From positions 7,812,001 to 7,876,000 of the forward strand of contig NZ_CP042997.1 of the NCBI RefSeq assembly GCF_008087625.1: a stretch of 64,000 nt of DNA, written 5' to 3'. A program made the position numbers and the translations under genes. Positions 1 to 7,848 of this stretch are shown piece after piece. The notes under the pieces were generated by a model. That model made no database searches. It was not told the origin of the DNA and worked only from the letters and a program-made list of their open reading frames with translations. Within the stretch, counting starts at the first letter, position 1. Each line of letters starts with the position of its first letter. Source of the stretch: Aquisphaera giovannonii. GTDB taxonomy: Bacteria > Planctomycetota > Planctomycetia > Isosphaerales > Isosphaeraceae.

Positions 1-1
1 G

Positions 2-748
2 CAGGTCGTGGTCAATCTCCTCAACAACGCCGCCAAGTACAGCGAAGACGGGGGCCGGATCCGACTCTCGGCCCGCGGCGAGGGGGACGAGGTCGTCATC
101 CGGGTGCAGGATTCGGGGATCGGCATCCCGCCCGAGAAGCTGACCCAGATCTTCGAACTCTTCGCCCAGGGCGACAGGTCGCTCGCCCGGAGCGAGGGCG
201 GGCTCGGCATCGGGCTCACCGTGGTGAAGAAGCTGGTTGAGCTGCACGGCGGGACCGTGGTTGCCCGGAGCGAAGGCTTCGGGAGGGGGAGCGAATTCAC
301 GATCCGCCTCCCGGCGGCGAAGGGCCGCGAGGGGGCCAGGCCGGGGCCGGCCGGCAGGACGCCGGGTGCGGGGAAGAGGGCGAAGATCCTGGTCGTCGAC
401 GACAACGAGGACACGGCGATCGCGATGTCGCGGCTCCTCAGGGCGCTCGGGCACGAAGTTTGGACGGCCCATTCGGGCCCGGACGCCATCCAGGCGGCGC
501 GGGAGCACAGGCCCGAGTTCATCCTGCTCGACATCGGCCTGCCCGGCATGGACGGGTACGAGGTCGCGTCCCGCCTCCGCCGGGAGGACTGCGGCAAGCA
601 CGCCGTGATCGTGGCGGTGTCGGGGTACGGGCAGGAGGAGGACCGTCGTCGGTCCCGGGAGGCGGGCTTCGACCACCACATGATCAAGCCCGTCGACCAC
701 GACGCCCTCCTGGCCCTGCTGTCCGGCGGTGGCATCGGCAAGGGCTGA
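2..748 (+). CDS. Hybrid sensor histidine kinase/response regulator, C-terminal part (5' truncated)
   Basis: The gene enters from the left edge, so its sensor and HisKA regions are not visible. What remains starts in the HATPase_c domain: the N-box (NLLNNAAKY), the G1 box (DSGIGIP), the F-box (IFELFAQG) and the G2 box (GGLGIGL) are all present. After a Gly/Pro/Arg-rich linker comes a complete receiver domain with the acidic pair in VVDDNE, the phospho-acceptor Asp in LLDIGLPGMDG and the Lys in HMIKPVD. This is the usual layout of a hybrid kinase that passes phosphate from its catalytic core to its own receiver. The receiver ends the protein, so a partner phosphotransfer protein or output is expected elsewhere. 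The reading frame is open to the first base, so the true start lies outside the window. Confidence 0.93.
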   Translation, partial: QVVVNLLNNAAKYSEDGGRIRLSARGEGDEVVIRVQDSGIGIPPEKLTQIFELFAQGDRSLARSEGGLGIGLTVVKKLVELHGGTVVARSEGFGRGSEFTIRLPAAKGREGARPGPAGRTPGAGKRAKILVVDDNEDTAIAMSRLLRALGHEVWTAHSGPDAIQAAREHRPEFILLDIGLPGMDGYEVASRLRREDCGKHAVIVAVSGYGQEEDRRRSREAGFDHHMIKPVDHDALLALLSGGGIGKG

Positions 749-843
749 AGCGGATCCCGGTCGTCAACCGCTCCGGGCCGCCGCCGATCCACGAAATCAG
801 CCGGGCCGCAGACGCGTCCTCGGACGACCCGACGACGCGTCCT

Positions 844-1071
844 TCACTGCGCCGGCCGCTCGGTCACCTCGCGAAGCGACCTGGAGAAGAACGACACGAC
901 CGTCCAGCCGCTCAACATCCCGAGCAGGTAGACGACGATCGCCAGCAGGGCGACGGGGCCGGTCGTCTTCCAGGTCCAGAAGCTGACCGTGATCGGGTCG
1001 GTGTTCTGGACGGCGAAGAGCCCGATTGCCCCGAGGAAGGCCAGCAGCAAGATGGCCTGAAGAAATCGCAT
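844..1071 (-). CDS. LapA-domain (DUF1049) small membrane protein
   Basis: A 75-residue protein with two hydrophobic segments (about residues 4-22 and 38-60) separated by the VQNTDPITVSFW motif typical of LapA/DUF1049 proteins. In proteobacteria such proteins sit in the inner membrane and help assemble or organise lipopolysaccharide; whether that role holds here is unknown. A longer open frame extends upstream, but the Met at 1071 is preferred because GGAGG lies 6 bases before it and the protein then begins directly with the first membrane helix. It ends in a short charged cytoplasmic tail. It stands alone, 85 bp downstream of the tandem DUF1508 gene on the same strand. Confidence 0.8.
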   Translation of the reverse strand: MRFLQAILLLAFLGAIGLFAVQNTDPITVSFWTWKTTGPVALLAIVVYLLGMLSGWTVVSFFSRSLREVTERPAQ

Positions 1072-1156
1072 GTTGTTCCTCCGAAGGAATGGGCCGGGAT
1101 ATCGCCCGCCCGGCTCGGCCTGCCGCGGGTGATCCCTTGCCCGAGGTCCCATACGT

Positions 1157-1636
1157 TCAGCCACGGCCCACCGCCGGCGCCTCCGGCTTCTCCGCGGACC
1201 TGGACTCCTCCACCTTCGCTCCATGTGCCCCCGTCCGGATGAACTCGATGGCGTTCTCGCAGTCCCGCTTGTCCTTGTAGCCCTGCCCGGATGTGGCGAT
1301 GACCTGGCCGTTGCTCGACTTCAGCCGCCAGCGGATCTCGCCCTTCGCGTCGTCGTACTGCTCGAATTTCAGCGTCCGCGCATCCTTCTTGATCCGTTCG
1401 ATGGCGTTGGCGCGGTCCCGCTTGTCCTTGTAGCCCTGCCCCGAAACGGCAATGACCTGGCCGTTGTTCGACCGCAGCCGCCAGCGGAATTCTTCCTTGA
1501 CGTCGGTGTACGTCTCGAACTTGAGCGGCGAAGTCGTCGCCTTCGCCTCCTGCCCCGCCGAGGCGGGTGCCTGGCGCATCGAGCAGGTCAGGAGGAGGGT
1601 CGGGAGCAGGATCACGTTGAGACGTCGCATGGGCAT
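1157..1636 (-). CDS. Secreted or lipid-anchored protein with tandem DUF1508 (YegP-like) domains
   Basis: The 159-residue product has a hydrophobic N-terminus (about residues 6-17) ending in LLTC, a weak lipobox, so it is exported and possibly lipid-anchored. Two near-identical copies of the DUF1508 fold follow, each with the pattern KFE.Y.D...E.RWRL.S.NGQVIA.SGQGYKDKRD followed by a short helix with AIE (about residues 38-85 and 89-136). The tail is charged and Pro/Ala rich. DUF1508 proteins such as E. coli YegP are small and have no settled function. The start is ambiguous between two in-frame ATGs two codons apart; the first has GGAGG four bases upstream. Confidence 0.75.
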   Translation of the reverse strand: MPMRRLNVILLPTLLLTCSMRQAPASAGQEAKATTSPLKFETYTDVKEEFRWRLRSNNGQVIAVSGQGYKDKRDRANAIERIKKDARTLKFEQYDDAKGEIRWRLKSSNGQVIATSGQGYKDKRDCENAIEFIRTGAHGAKVEESRSAEKPEAPAVGRG

Positions 1637-1819
1637 CCGCCCTCCGCTGGGGTGAGGTTGAGCCGACCGCGTGGAACGCGGCCATCACGCAGCCGGCCGG
1701 CAGCGATCCTCGACGAGTCAACCGGCTCGACTCGTGTCGTGATCCCGCGACCTTGAGCGTCGAGCCGCCCGGAGTGCATGCCGGAACGGAGATTGCGCTC
1801 ACGTTAACGCATTCTCAGG

Positions 1820-2083
1820 TTGAAATTGCCTCTCGCACTTTCGGTGCCCATCATCTCGATCCGGGCGAACGATGCCCTGGCCTGCGCACACGCGAACCAC
1901 GTCGCCGTGATCCATTCCGTCGACGCCCATTGGGTCCAGCACTTCGCGAACAAGGCGCACGCCAGCACGTTCCTAGGCATGCACGTCGTCGTCGACTCGA
2001 ACGGCGCCAAGGGGCTCAGCAACTCCACCTACATCGTGAAGTCGGTCGATGCTAATGGGGTGTTCAAGGTCGAGTGCACGTAA
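1820..2083 (+). CDS. Small hypothetical protein, possibly a gene remnant
   Basis: An 87-codon frame starting at TTG with third positions mostly G or C, as in real genes here. I do not recognise the product (central part HVAVIHSVDAHWV..., end NGVFKVECT). The frame is open only from 1808, there is no convincing ribosome binding site, and the same frame stays open for 13 further codons after the TAA at 2081, ending at TGA 2123-2125. That suggests a decayed gene, a sequencing error at the stop, or a short real gene with a poor start. Nothing else is visible in the roughly 540 bp between the flanking genes. Confidence 0.35.
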   Translation: MKLPLALSVPIISIRANDALACAHANHVAVIHSVDAHWVQHFANKAHASTFLGMHVVVDSNGAKGLSNSTYIVKSVDANGVFKVECT

Positions 2084-2176
2084 CAGTCGAACGACATGAG
2101 CGTCTACATCACGAGCCGGCCGTGAGCGGCCGCACCGGGAGCAAATCTTGCGACGTCCGCGGCCTCCGAGGCTCAT

Positions 2177-3511
2177 TCACAGCAGTTCACGCGGCGGCTG
2201 ACCGTTTTCCACGAGGCGGATCGGCCGGCCGTCGGGGGCTTCGAACTTGCGGTCGGGGTCGATGCCCAGCTTCAGGTAGACGAGTGCGGCGAGGTCGGCC
2301 GGGGTGACGGGACGGTCTGTGGGCAGGTCGCCGCGGGCGTCCGTCCTGCCCAGCACGAGGCCGCCGGGGATCCCCGCCCCGGCGAGGATCAGGCTGCTGG
2401 CGCGGCCGTGGTGGTCGCGGCCGGCGTTGGGGTTGATCTTCGGGGTGCGGCCGAACTCGCCCATCATCACGAGGAGCGTGTCCTTCAGCAGGCCGCGATC
2501 GGACAGGTCACCCAGCAGCGCCGTGAGGCCCTTGTCGAGTGGCGGGGCCAGGGTGTCCTTCAGCGTCGGGAAATTCTGGGCGTGGGTGTCCCAGCCGAGC
2601 GGTCCGGCGCCGCGGTCGTTGAGGGTGACGAACGACACGCCCGCCTCGATCAGGCGGCGGGCGAGGAGGCAGGATTGGCCGAACGGGTTGCGGCCGTAGC
2701 GGTCGCGGACCTCCGGCTTCTCGTCCGCGAGGCGGAAGGCGGCCTGGGCGGCGTTGCTGGTCATCAGCGAATAGGCCCGCTCGGCGAACCGATCGCGGCT
2801 CGTCGTGAGGGTCGTGGGCGGGACGTCGCGGGAGAACTCGTCGAGCGCCTGGACCATCGCCTTGCGGCGCAGAAGGCGCGTGAGCGTGACCTTGTCCGGA
2901 GGCGTCAGGTTCTGGACCCGGAATCCCTCCTGGCTGGGATCGCCCCCGACGACGAACGGGTCGTAGGCCGGGGAAAGGTAGCCCGCGCCCGAGGAGGCCG
3001 GCCCGTCGGGGATCGCGACGTAAGGCGGCAGGACGGTCCCGGTCGGGCTCGACTCGCGGACGCGGGCGACGACGCTGCCGTGGCTCGGATAGACGAGCGC
3101 GGGGCTCGGGCGATAGCCGGTCAGCTTGTGGTGCGAGGCCCGGTCGTGGTCGGCCTCGGGCGAGGTCATGGAGCGGATCAGGGTCACGCGATCCATCACC
3201 TTCGCCAGCTCGGGGAAGATCTCGCTGACCTGGAGGCCCGGGACCGATGTGGCGATCGGCTTGAACTCGCCCCGGACATCCGCCGGCGCGCCCGGCTTGG
3301 GATCGAACGTGTCGATGTGCGATGGCCCCCCGGCCAGCCAGATCAGGATGCAGTTCCGCGCCGGGGCGGTCGCCGACGACGGCGTCCCCGCCAACGAGCG
3401 GAGGCGGAGCCAGTCACCCAGGCCGAGGCCGAGGAAGCCGAGGGCGCCCGCCTTGAGGAGGTCGCGGCGGCGGAGATCGGAGTGGCCCGCGGGATGATGA
3501 GGATCGGACAT
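2177..3511 (-). CDS. DUF1501 domain-containing protein (Tat-exported)
   Basis: This 444-residue protein belongs to the DUF1501 family, abundant in planctomycetes and related to alkaline phosphatase/sulfatase-type folds. The N-terminus carries a twin-arginine signal (LRRRDLLKAG at residues 13-22, then a hydrophobic stretch), implying folded export. Typical DUF1501 motifs follow: LIWLAGGPSHIDTFDPKPG near residue 60, MTSPEADHDRASHHKLTGY, LIEAGVSFVTLNDRG, DTHAQNF, and MGEFGRTPKIN..AGRDHHG near the C-terminus, rich in His and Asp as expected of metal ligands. The frame extends further upstream, but starting at 3511 puts the Tat signal at the N-terminus. It lies 34 bp after the DUF1549/DUF1553 gene; this pair is the classic planctomycete couple, whose substrate is not established. 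Confidence 0.93.
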   Translation of the reverse strand: MSDPHHPAGHSDLRRRDLLKAGALGFLGLGLGDWLRLRSLAGTPSSATAPARNCILIWLAGGPSHIDTFDPKPGAPADVRGEFKPIATSVPGLQVSEIFPELAKVMDRVTLIRSMTSPEADHDRASHHKLTGYRPSPALVYPSHGSVVARVRESSPTGTVLPPYVAIPDGPASSGAGYLSPAYDPFVVGGDPSQEGFRVQNLTPPDKVTLTRLLRRKAMVQALDEFSRDVPPTTLTTSRDRFAERAYSLMTSNAAQAAFRLADEKPEVRDRYGRNPFGQSCLLARRLIEAGVSFVTLNDRGAGPLGWDTHAQNFPTLKDTLAPPLDKGLTALLGDLSDRGLLKDTLLVMMGEFGRTPKINPNAGRDHHGRASSLILAGAGIPGGLVLGRTDARGDLPTDRPVTPADLAALVYLKLGIDPDRKFEAPDGRPIRLVENGQPPRELL

Positions 3512-3545
3512 GGGAAGGGCCCCGGGGACGGTTGACGGTTCCCGA

Positions 3546-6122
3546 TCAATGATTGAAGGCAAATTCCCGCGAGCTGAGGAGCGACCAGAAGAGGTCCTCG
3601 GCCACCTCGCCACGGTTCGTGGCCTGCTTCAGCTCCGCCGACCAGCGGGACGATTCCTCGGCGGTGGGGAAGCGGCAGACCGTCCTCAGGTACAGGCTCT
3701 CGACGAGCTCCTCCGGCTCCAGTTCCAGCTTCATCGCGCTGGCGAGGTAGCCATTCAGGCTGGAGACCTTGCTGTCGATCGTGTCGCCGCCGATCAGGAG
3801 CAGGGCCTGCCGGAGGCTGAGCGGGGGCGTCTGCACCGGGGCACACGGGGTGGCCCTGGTGCAGCGGCCGAAGGCGTCGAGCACCGCGCTCGGGGTGCTC
3901 GGTTCGGAGACGCGGATCGCGAGCCTCGTCCCGAGCTGCCCGTACGCATTCGGGACGTCGGTCGCCTGGGCGAGCGCATCGGCCATCTGGTGGGCCGTGA
4001 GCGGCCTGGGCACGTGGTGCGAGAAGAGCCGGGAGTCGCGCTCGTTGCCGTGGATCGTCGCGGCGGAGAGCCCGTAGGCTTCGGACACGGCGATGGTCCG
4101 GACCAGGTCGCGGAGGTTGAACTTGCCGGCGACGAAGTGCTTCGCCAGGGCGTCGAGCAGTTCCGGGTGGACCGCCGGGTTGGACCGGCTCATGTCGTCC
4201 GGCGGATCGACGAGCCCCTTGCCGAACATCTGCGCCCACGCCCAGTTGACCGCGGCCTTCGCGAAGAAAGGGTTGTCCGCCGCGGTCATCCAGCGGGCGA
4301 GCTCGCGGCGAGGGTCGGCGTCGTTCGCCAAATCAACCCGCTTCCCGCCGGGTAGCCTCGGCGCGGCGGGTTGGCCGGTGCGGAGGTGGCGGACCTCTCC
4401 GATCGGATTCAGCGAGACCAGCATCCGGCCGTCCATCATCGCCCCCGGCTGCGTGCCGCCCCGTCCCACGCGGGCGAAGAACGCGGCCAGCCCGTAGTAG
4501 TCGTCCTGGGTCCAGACGTCGAACGGATGGTCGTGGCACTGGGCGCATCGCATCCGGAGCCCGAGGAAGCGCTGCGCGGTCAGCTCCGCCTGCGAGGTCG
4601 GGTCCGGGGGATCGACCGCGTAATTGACGGGGCCGCCCTTCTCCCGCTCGTTGGGATCGCCGAGTGCCGTCAGCAGTTGCGTCACCATGGCGTCCCATGG
4701 CATGTTCTCGGACAGGCAACGATCGATCCATTCCAGGTAGCGATACGACCCGTTGCCCTGGCGGGCCTGGCTGATCTGGAGGAGGTCGCCGAGCTTGATC
4801 CGCCAGAAGAGGACGAACTCCGGGCGGGCCAGGAGCCGGTCCACGAGTTTCGCGCGCTTCTCCGGGTCCTTGTCCGCCAGGAACTCCCGGACCTGCTGGG
4901 GAGTCGGCTGCTCGCCGGTGAGGTCGAGCGAGGCCCGCCTCAGGAAGGCGGCGTCGGCGGCCGGCGGGCTCGGCGGCACTCGCAGGGCGGCCAGGCGGCG
5001 GAACAGCTCCTCGTCGATGAAGTTGCGGGGCCTGAGGCTCGCGAAGTCGAACGCGATGTCGGGGTTGATGGCCGTGCTCAGCCGCGTGACGGCGACCGCG
5101 GACTGGTAGCGGACGATCACGTCGGCCTCGTCGCGGCGGAGGAGCGAGGCCAGGCCGTTCGAGGTGACGCCGGCGGCGGAATCGTCCGTCACCTTGTACG
5201 CGGCCAGTCGCGTGACGTCGCGAGCGTGGCCGTCGGCATAACGGGCCATCACGCGGAGCTGGCGTGGGCCGGGCCCGTCGAGCGGGGCGGGGCCCGGCTC
5301 AACCGTCAAGCCCTCCAGCGGGCCGTGCGTCTTGCCCTGCTCCATGGGCGCCCCGGCTCGGAGCCATCCCAGGAGCAATCGATACTCCGGCGACCCCTCC
5401 GCCACCCTGAGCCCTCCGCCGTGCCGCGACCTGCCGGTCGCCCGAGTCAGCAGTAAGCTTTCCTCGGGCCGGAAGGCGGAGACGCGCCGCCCGGCCCCGT
5501 CGCGGACGATCGCGCGAAAATCGCCCTCGGGATCGTATCCAAGGAACGAAAGGTGGAAGCCGTTCTGGCCGTCCGCCCTGCCGTGGCAACCGCCGGCGTT
5601 GCAACCGGCACGCGTCAGCACCGGGACGATGTCCTCCGCGAAGCTCCAGGGCCGGGGCTCGCGGGCCTCGATCGACACGCGGCACGTGGCGGACCGGCCC
5701 TCGTGTTCGGCGACGACCGTGACGGAACCGGCCTTCAGCGGACGCAGGTACCCCCCCGGCTCGATCTCCGCGGCACCGGGCGGGTCGACCTTCCAGGCGA
5801 CCCGGCCGGACAGGTCGCGGGCCGCCCCCCCGGCGATTGGCTCGCCGACCAGCAGTTGCATGCCGGGGTCGTCGGCCGTTATGGTGATCTGCTCGGGTGT
5901 GATCGCCAGGGGCGGCCGCGCCGTTGCGGCCCCGGCCGTCGCCGCGGGCACCGACTTCGCGGCGGCCTCCTTCGGGGCCGAACGGGCCGATGACTCGGTC
6001 CCGGCCGGCCGATCCGCGACGGCGGGCGAAGCCGGAGGCGGCGTGCCGACCCGGCCCCCGCAGCCGGTTAGCCAGAGCGGACACGCCAGCAGGGCCGGGA
6101 CGACGAGGCGGCGGGGCGTCAC
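3546..6122 (-). CDS. DUF1549/DUF1553 lipoprotein with Big-2 domain and haem-type Cys motifs
   Basis: An 858-residue exported lipoprotein: the N-terminus has a hydrophobic segment ending in the lipobox LTGC (Cys about residue 21). After a Pro/Ala-rich linker comes a bacterial Ig-like (Big-2) domain, then a cytochrome-like segment with C-X4-CH (GCNAGGCHG), a second Ig-like strand region, the DUF1549 domain with a true CxxCH (RCAQCHDHPFD) and the C-terminal DUF1553 domain. GTG at 6122 is chosen because GGAGGAG lies six bases upstream and the lipobox is then correctly placed; the in-frame Met at 6203 lies upstream of the predicted promoter. It is co-transcribed with the DUF1501 gene. These pairs are common in planctomycetes and often linked to polysaccharide use, but the reaction is unknown. 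Confidence 0.92.
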   Translation of the reverse strand: MTPRRLVVPALLACPLWLTGCGGRVGTPPPASPAVADRPAGTESSARSAPKEAAAKSVPAATAGAATARPPLAITPEQITITADDPGMQLLVGEPIAGGAARDLSGRVAWKVDPPGAAEIEPGGYLRPLKAGSVTVVAEHEGRSATCRVSIEAREPRPWSFAEDIVPVLTRAGCNAGGCHGRADGQNGFHLSFLGYDPEGDFRAIVRDGAGRRVSAFRPEESLLLTRATGRSRHGGGLRVAEGSPEYRLLLGWLRAGAPMEQGKTHGPLEGLTVEPGPAPLDGPGPRQLRVMARYADGHARDVTRLAAYKVTDDSAAGVTSNGLASLLRRDEADVIVRYQSAVAVTRLSTAINPDIAFDFASLRPRNFIDEELFRRLAALRVPPSPPAADAAFLRRASLDLTGEQPTPQQVREFLADKDPEKRAKLVDRLLARPEFVLFWRIKLGDLLQISQARQGNGSYRYLEWIDRCLSENMPWDAMVTQLLTALGDPNEREKGGPVNYAVDPPDPTSQAELTAQRFLGLRMRCAQCHDHPFDVWTQDDYYGLAAFFARVGRGGTQPGAMMDGRMLVSLNPIGEVRHLRTGQPAAPRLPGGKRVDLANDADPRRELARWMTAADNPFFAKAAVNWAWAQMFGKGLVDPPDDMSRSNPAVHPELLDALAKHFVAGKFNLRDLVRTIAVSEAYGLSAATIHGNERDSRLFSHHVPRPLTAHQMADALAQATDVPNAYGQLGTRLAIRVSEPSTPSAVLDAFGRCTRATPCAPVQTPPLSLRQALLLIGGDTIDSKVSSLNGYLASAMKLELEPEELVESLYLRTVCRFPTAEESSRWSAELKQATNRGEVAEDLFWSLLSSREFAFNH

Positions 6123-6187
6123 AATAGGCTCCTCCCGCGCGGGGCCGAGGCTGGAAGTGCGGGCGACGACAAACGTCGGACGCACGT

Positions 6188-6216
6188 ATGGTATCGGACC
6201 CACGGCGAAACGACAA
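6188..6216 (-). promoter_or_regulatory. Sigma70-like promoter for the DUF1549/DUF1553-DUF1501 operon
   Basis: Reading leftward, TTGTCG (6216-6211) and TACCAT (6193-6188) are separated by 17 bp. Transcription would begin near 6180, leaving a leader of about 58 nt before the GTG at 6122. Prediction from consensus only. Confidence 0.45.
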
Positions 6217-6286
6217 GCGAAAACGGTCTCAACGTCTATTGCGGGCGGCAGCGGCCGCTCCTCAGCTCCAGAGAGGGTTCAAGCAG

Positions 6287-6415
6287 ATGGGCAAGGGCGA
6301 CAAGCGGTCGAAGCGGGGCAAGTTGTTCAAGAAGACCTTCGGCAAGCGGCGGATGAAGCCCCAGACGCTCGCGAAGAAGGCCAAGAAGGCGGCGGCCGCG
6401 GCGACGGCCTCCTGA
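6287..6415 (+). CDS. 30S ribosomal protein bTHX
   Basis: A 42-residue, strongly basic protein whose start MGKGDKRSKRGK matches the signature of the small ribosomal protein bTHX, which sits in the head of the 30S subunit. Its second half keeps an FGK..R pattern like the family's YGKYRP and then runs into an Ala/Lys tail. An upstream in-frame extension is rejected because the family always begins at MGKGD and a purine-rich GAGAGGG lies about 9 bases before this ATG. It lies just after the divergent promoter of the DUF1549 operon and is not in an operon with other ribosomal genes. Confidence 0.8.
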   Translation: MGKGDKRSKRGKLFKKTFGKRRMKPQTLAKKAKKAAAAATAS

Positions 6416-6531
6416 TCGCGGGGCCTCGCCTCGCGACGTTGGCGCTTCTCGACAGGCCGGGCCGTTTATCCTAGGATATCTCTGGACAGGTTCGGCCTGA
6501 TACAACGCCAGCGGATAAGGAGGCAGTACCG

Positions 6532-6759
6532 ATGGCCAAGCTCCGACTGCTGAAGACGGGTCATGGAGACCTGACGCTCGCCGAGTGGGAGAAGAATCGG
6601 CCCGATTCGGTGGCCGTCGCCGAGGCCCTCTTCGCGGAGCACGTCACGCCGGGCAGGCTCGCGTTCCGTCTCGACGGCCCGGGCCAGTCCCGGCCCATCC
6701 AGCGGTTCGACGCCACGGCGCCGGAGATCCTGATCGTGCCGGCCATCCAGGGCGGCTGA
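6532..6759 (+). CDS. Small protein ending in Gly-Gly, possible beta-grasp (MoaD/ubiquitin-like) fold
   Basis: A 75-residue protein with a good ribosome binding site (AAGGAGG about 9 bases before the ATG). I do not recognise the family with certainty. Its end, a hydrophobic strand followed by VPAIQGG and the stop, resembles the C-terminus of MoaD/ThiS sulfur carriers and processed ubiquitin-like proteins, in which the exposed di-glycine is adenylated. The start (KLRLLKTGHGDLTLAEW) could form the first beta hairpin, and the segment VAVAEALFAEHV a helix, as the beta-grasp fold would need. No E1-like, MoaE or JAB gene is adjacent; the next gene, 48 bp downstream, is also unknown. The fold is inferred; the terminal Gly-Gly is seen directly. 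Confidence 0.75.
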   Translation: MAKLRLLKTGHGDLTLAEWEKNRPDSVAVAEALFAEHVTPGRLAFRLDGPGQSRPIQRFDATAPEILIVPAIQGG

Positions 6760-6807
6760 GGGACGGTCCAGGGAGGGCCACCGAGTCATGCAGCGAGCGG
6801 CCAGACC

Positions 6808-7668
6808 ATGATCCGGACGGGCTATCTCCGCTGGGAGATCGAAGTCGAGGACGTCCGAAGTCCGGCGGACGCCCTGGCGCGTGAGGTCGTCTTCCTGGCG
6901 AGGCCCTCCCACCGCGTCGTCCGGGTCAAGAGCAACCGGCACGCCGAGGCCGCGGAGCAGTTCACGCGCGGCGAGGCCTCGTATGACGCCGTGCTCCGGA
7001 CGCTGGAGCAGGGCGCCAGCCAGGTGGAGCTCACCATCCCCGACGTGGGCCCCGCCCGGTTCCGGTACTCCGAGGCCGATCGGGCGAAGATGCTCCGCTA
7101 CTGGCTGGACAAGCTCCAGCGGGAGGCGTCCGCCTTCGCGCACGAGGTCGTCCGCTCGGCGTCGTCGTTCCCCCAGCTCGTCATCGCCAGCCCGGCGCTG
7201 CGAGCGGGCTACGCCCGGATGGTGGAGGCGGAGATCTTCCGGGTGATCGAGGGCAAGAGCAAGCCTCAGCCGACGTCGGAGGAGCCGATCGACATCGACG
7301 CGACGACATACAAGCAGGGCGTGCCCGAGCTGGTCGCCGCGGAGCTCGTGCGCGACGTGGTGGAACCGAAGGAGTTCCACGAGTTCTGCCAGTTCGACGT
7401 GATCACCGTGAAGAACGGCGACAAGTTCTATCGGATCCCGCGGCGGCCGCACGGCCTGATCGAGGTCTGGGACGCGAACACCAGGCGGCCCGTGGCCCGG
7501 CTCTGCGTGGTCTTCCAGGACGCCGGCATGCCGCCCTCCGACGAGGTCGTGATGAAGTACCTGCTGGCGAAGCACCAGCCGGACATGCTCTGGCAGGTGG
7601 GAGTCCGCTTCAGCCCGCCCGCCGGCAGGTTCGAGATGACCGCGCCGCGTCGCTGGACGGTCGATTGA
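6808..7668 (+). CDS. Conserved hypothetical protein downstream of the Gly-Gly protein
   Basis: A 286-residue soluble protein without signal peptide or membrane helix. I do not recognise a family. The first half has a charged, partly helical region (EQFTRGEASYDAVLRTLEQG, then RFRYSEADRAKMLRYWLDKL). The second half looks like a compact alpha/beta domain with strand motifs FCQFDVITVKNGDKFYRIP, LIEVWDANTRRPVARLCVVF and a final helix DEVVMKYLLAKHQPDMLW. There are only two cysteines and no obvious catalytic motif. It lies 48 bp after the Gly-Gly protein on the same strand, so the two are probably co-transcribed and may work together. ATG at 6808 is the first in-frame start. Confidence 0.7.
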   Translation: MIRTGYLRWEIEVEDVRSPADALAREVVFLARPSHRVVRVKSNRHAEAAEQFTRGEASYDAVLRTLEQGASQVELTIPDVGPARFRYSEADRAKMLRYWLDKLQREASAFAHEVVRSASSFPQLVIASPALRAGYARMVEAEIFRVIEGKSKPQPTSEEPIDIDATTYKQGVPELVAAELVRDVVEPKEFHEFCQFDVITVKNGDKFYRIPRRPHGLIEVWDANTRRPVARLCVVFQDAGMPPSDEVVMKYLLAKHQPDMLWQVGVRFSPPAGRFEMTAPRRWTVD

Positions 7669-7707
7669 CCGGGCGGGCCGGCCGCCCGGCCGGCACCTCC
7701 ACCCTCC

Positions 7708-7736
7708 TTGCCCGTTCCCGGCCGAACTCCTATAGT
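7708..7736 (+). promoter_or_regulatory. Sigma70-like promoter for dxr-rseP
   Basis: TTGCCC (7708-7713) and TATAGT (7731-7736) are 17 bp apart; the -10 is one of the best in the window. The predicted leader to the dxr start is about 105 nt. Confidence 0.5.
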
Positions 7737-7848
7737 GCTAGCAGATTGGACGACTTCGGGCGGCTCCGCCCGTCGGCACCTCGGGGGTCGGTCGTGATCG
7801 AGAAGGATACCCCGGCCGGGGATCGTCCGGCCCGCTCCAGGGACTGCG

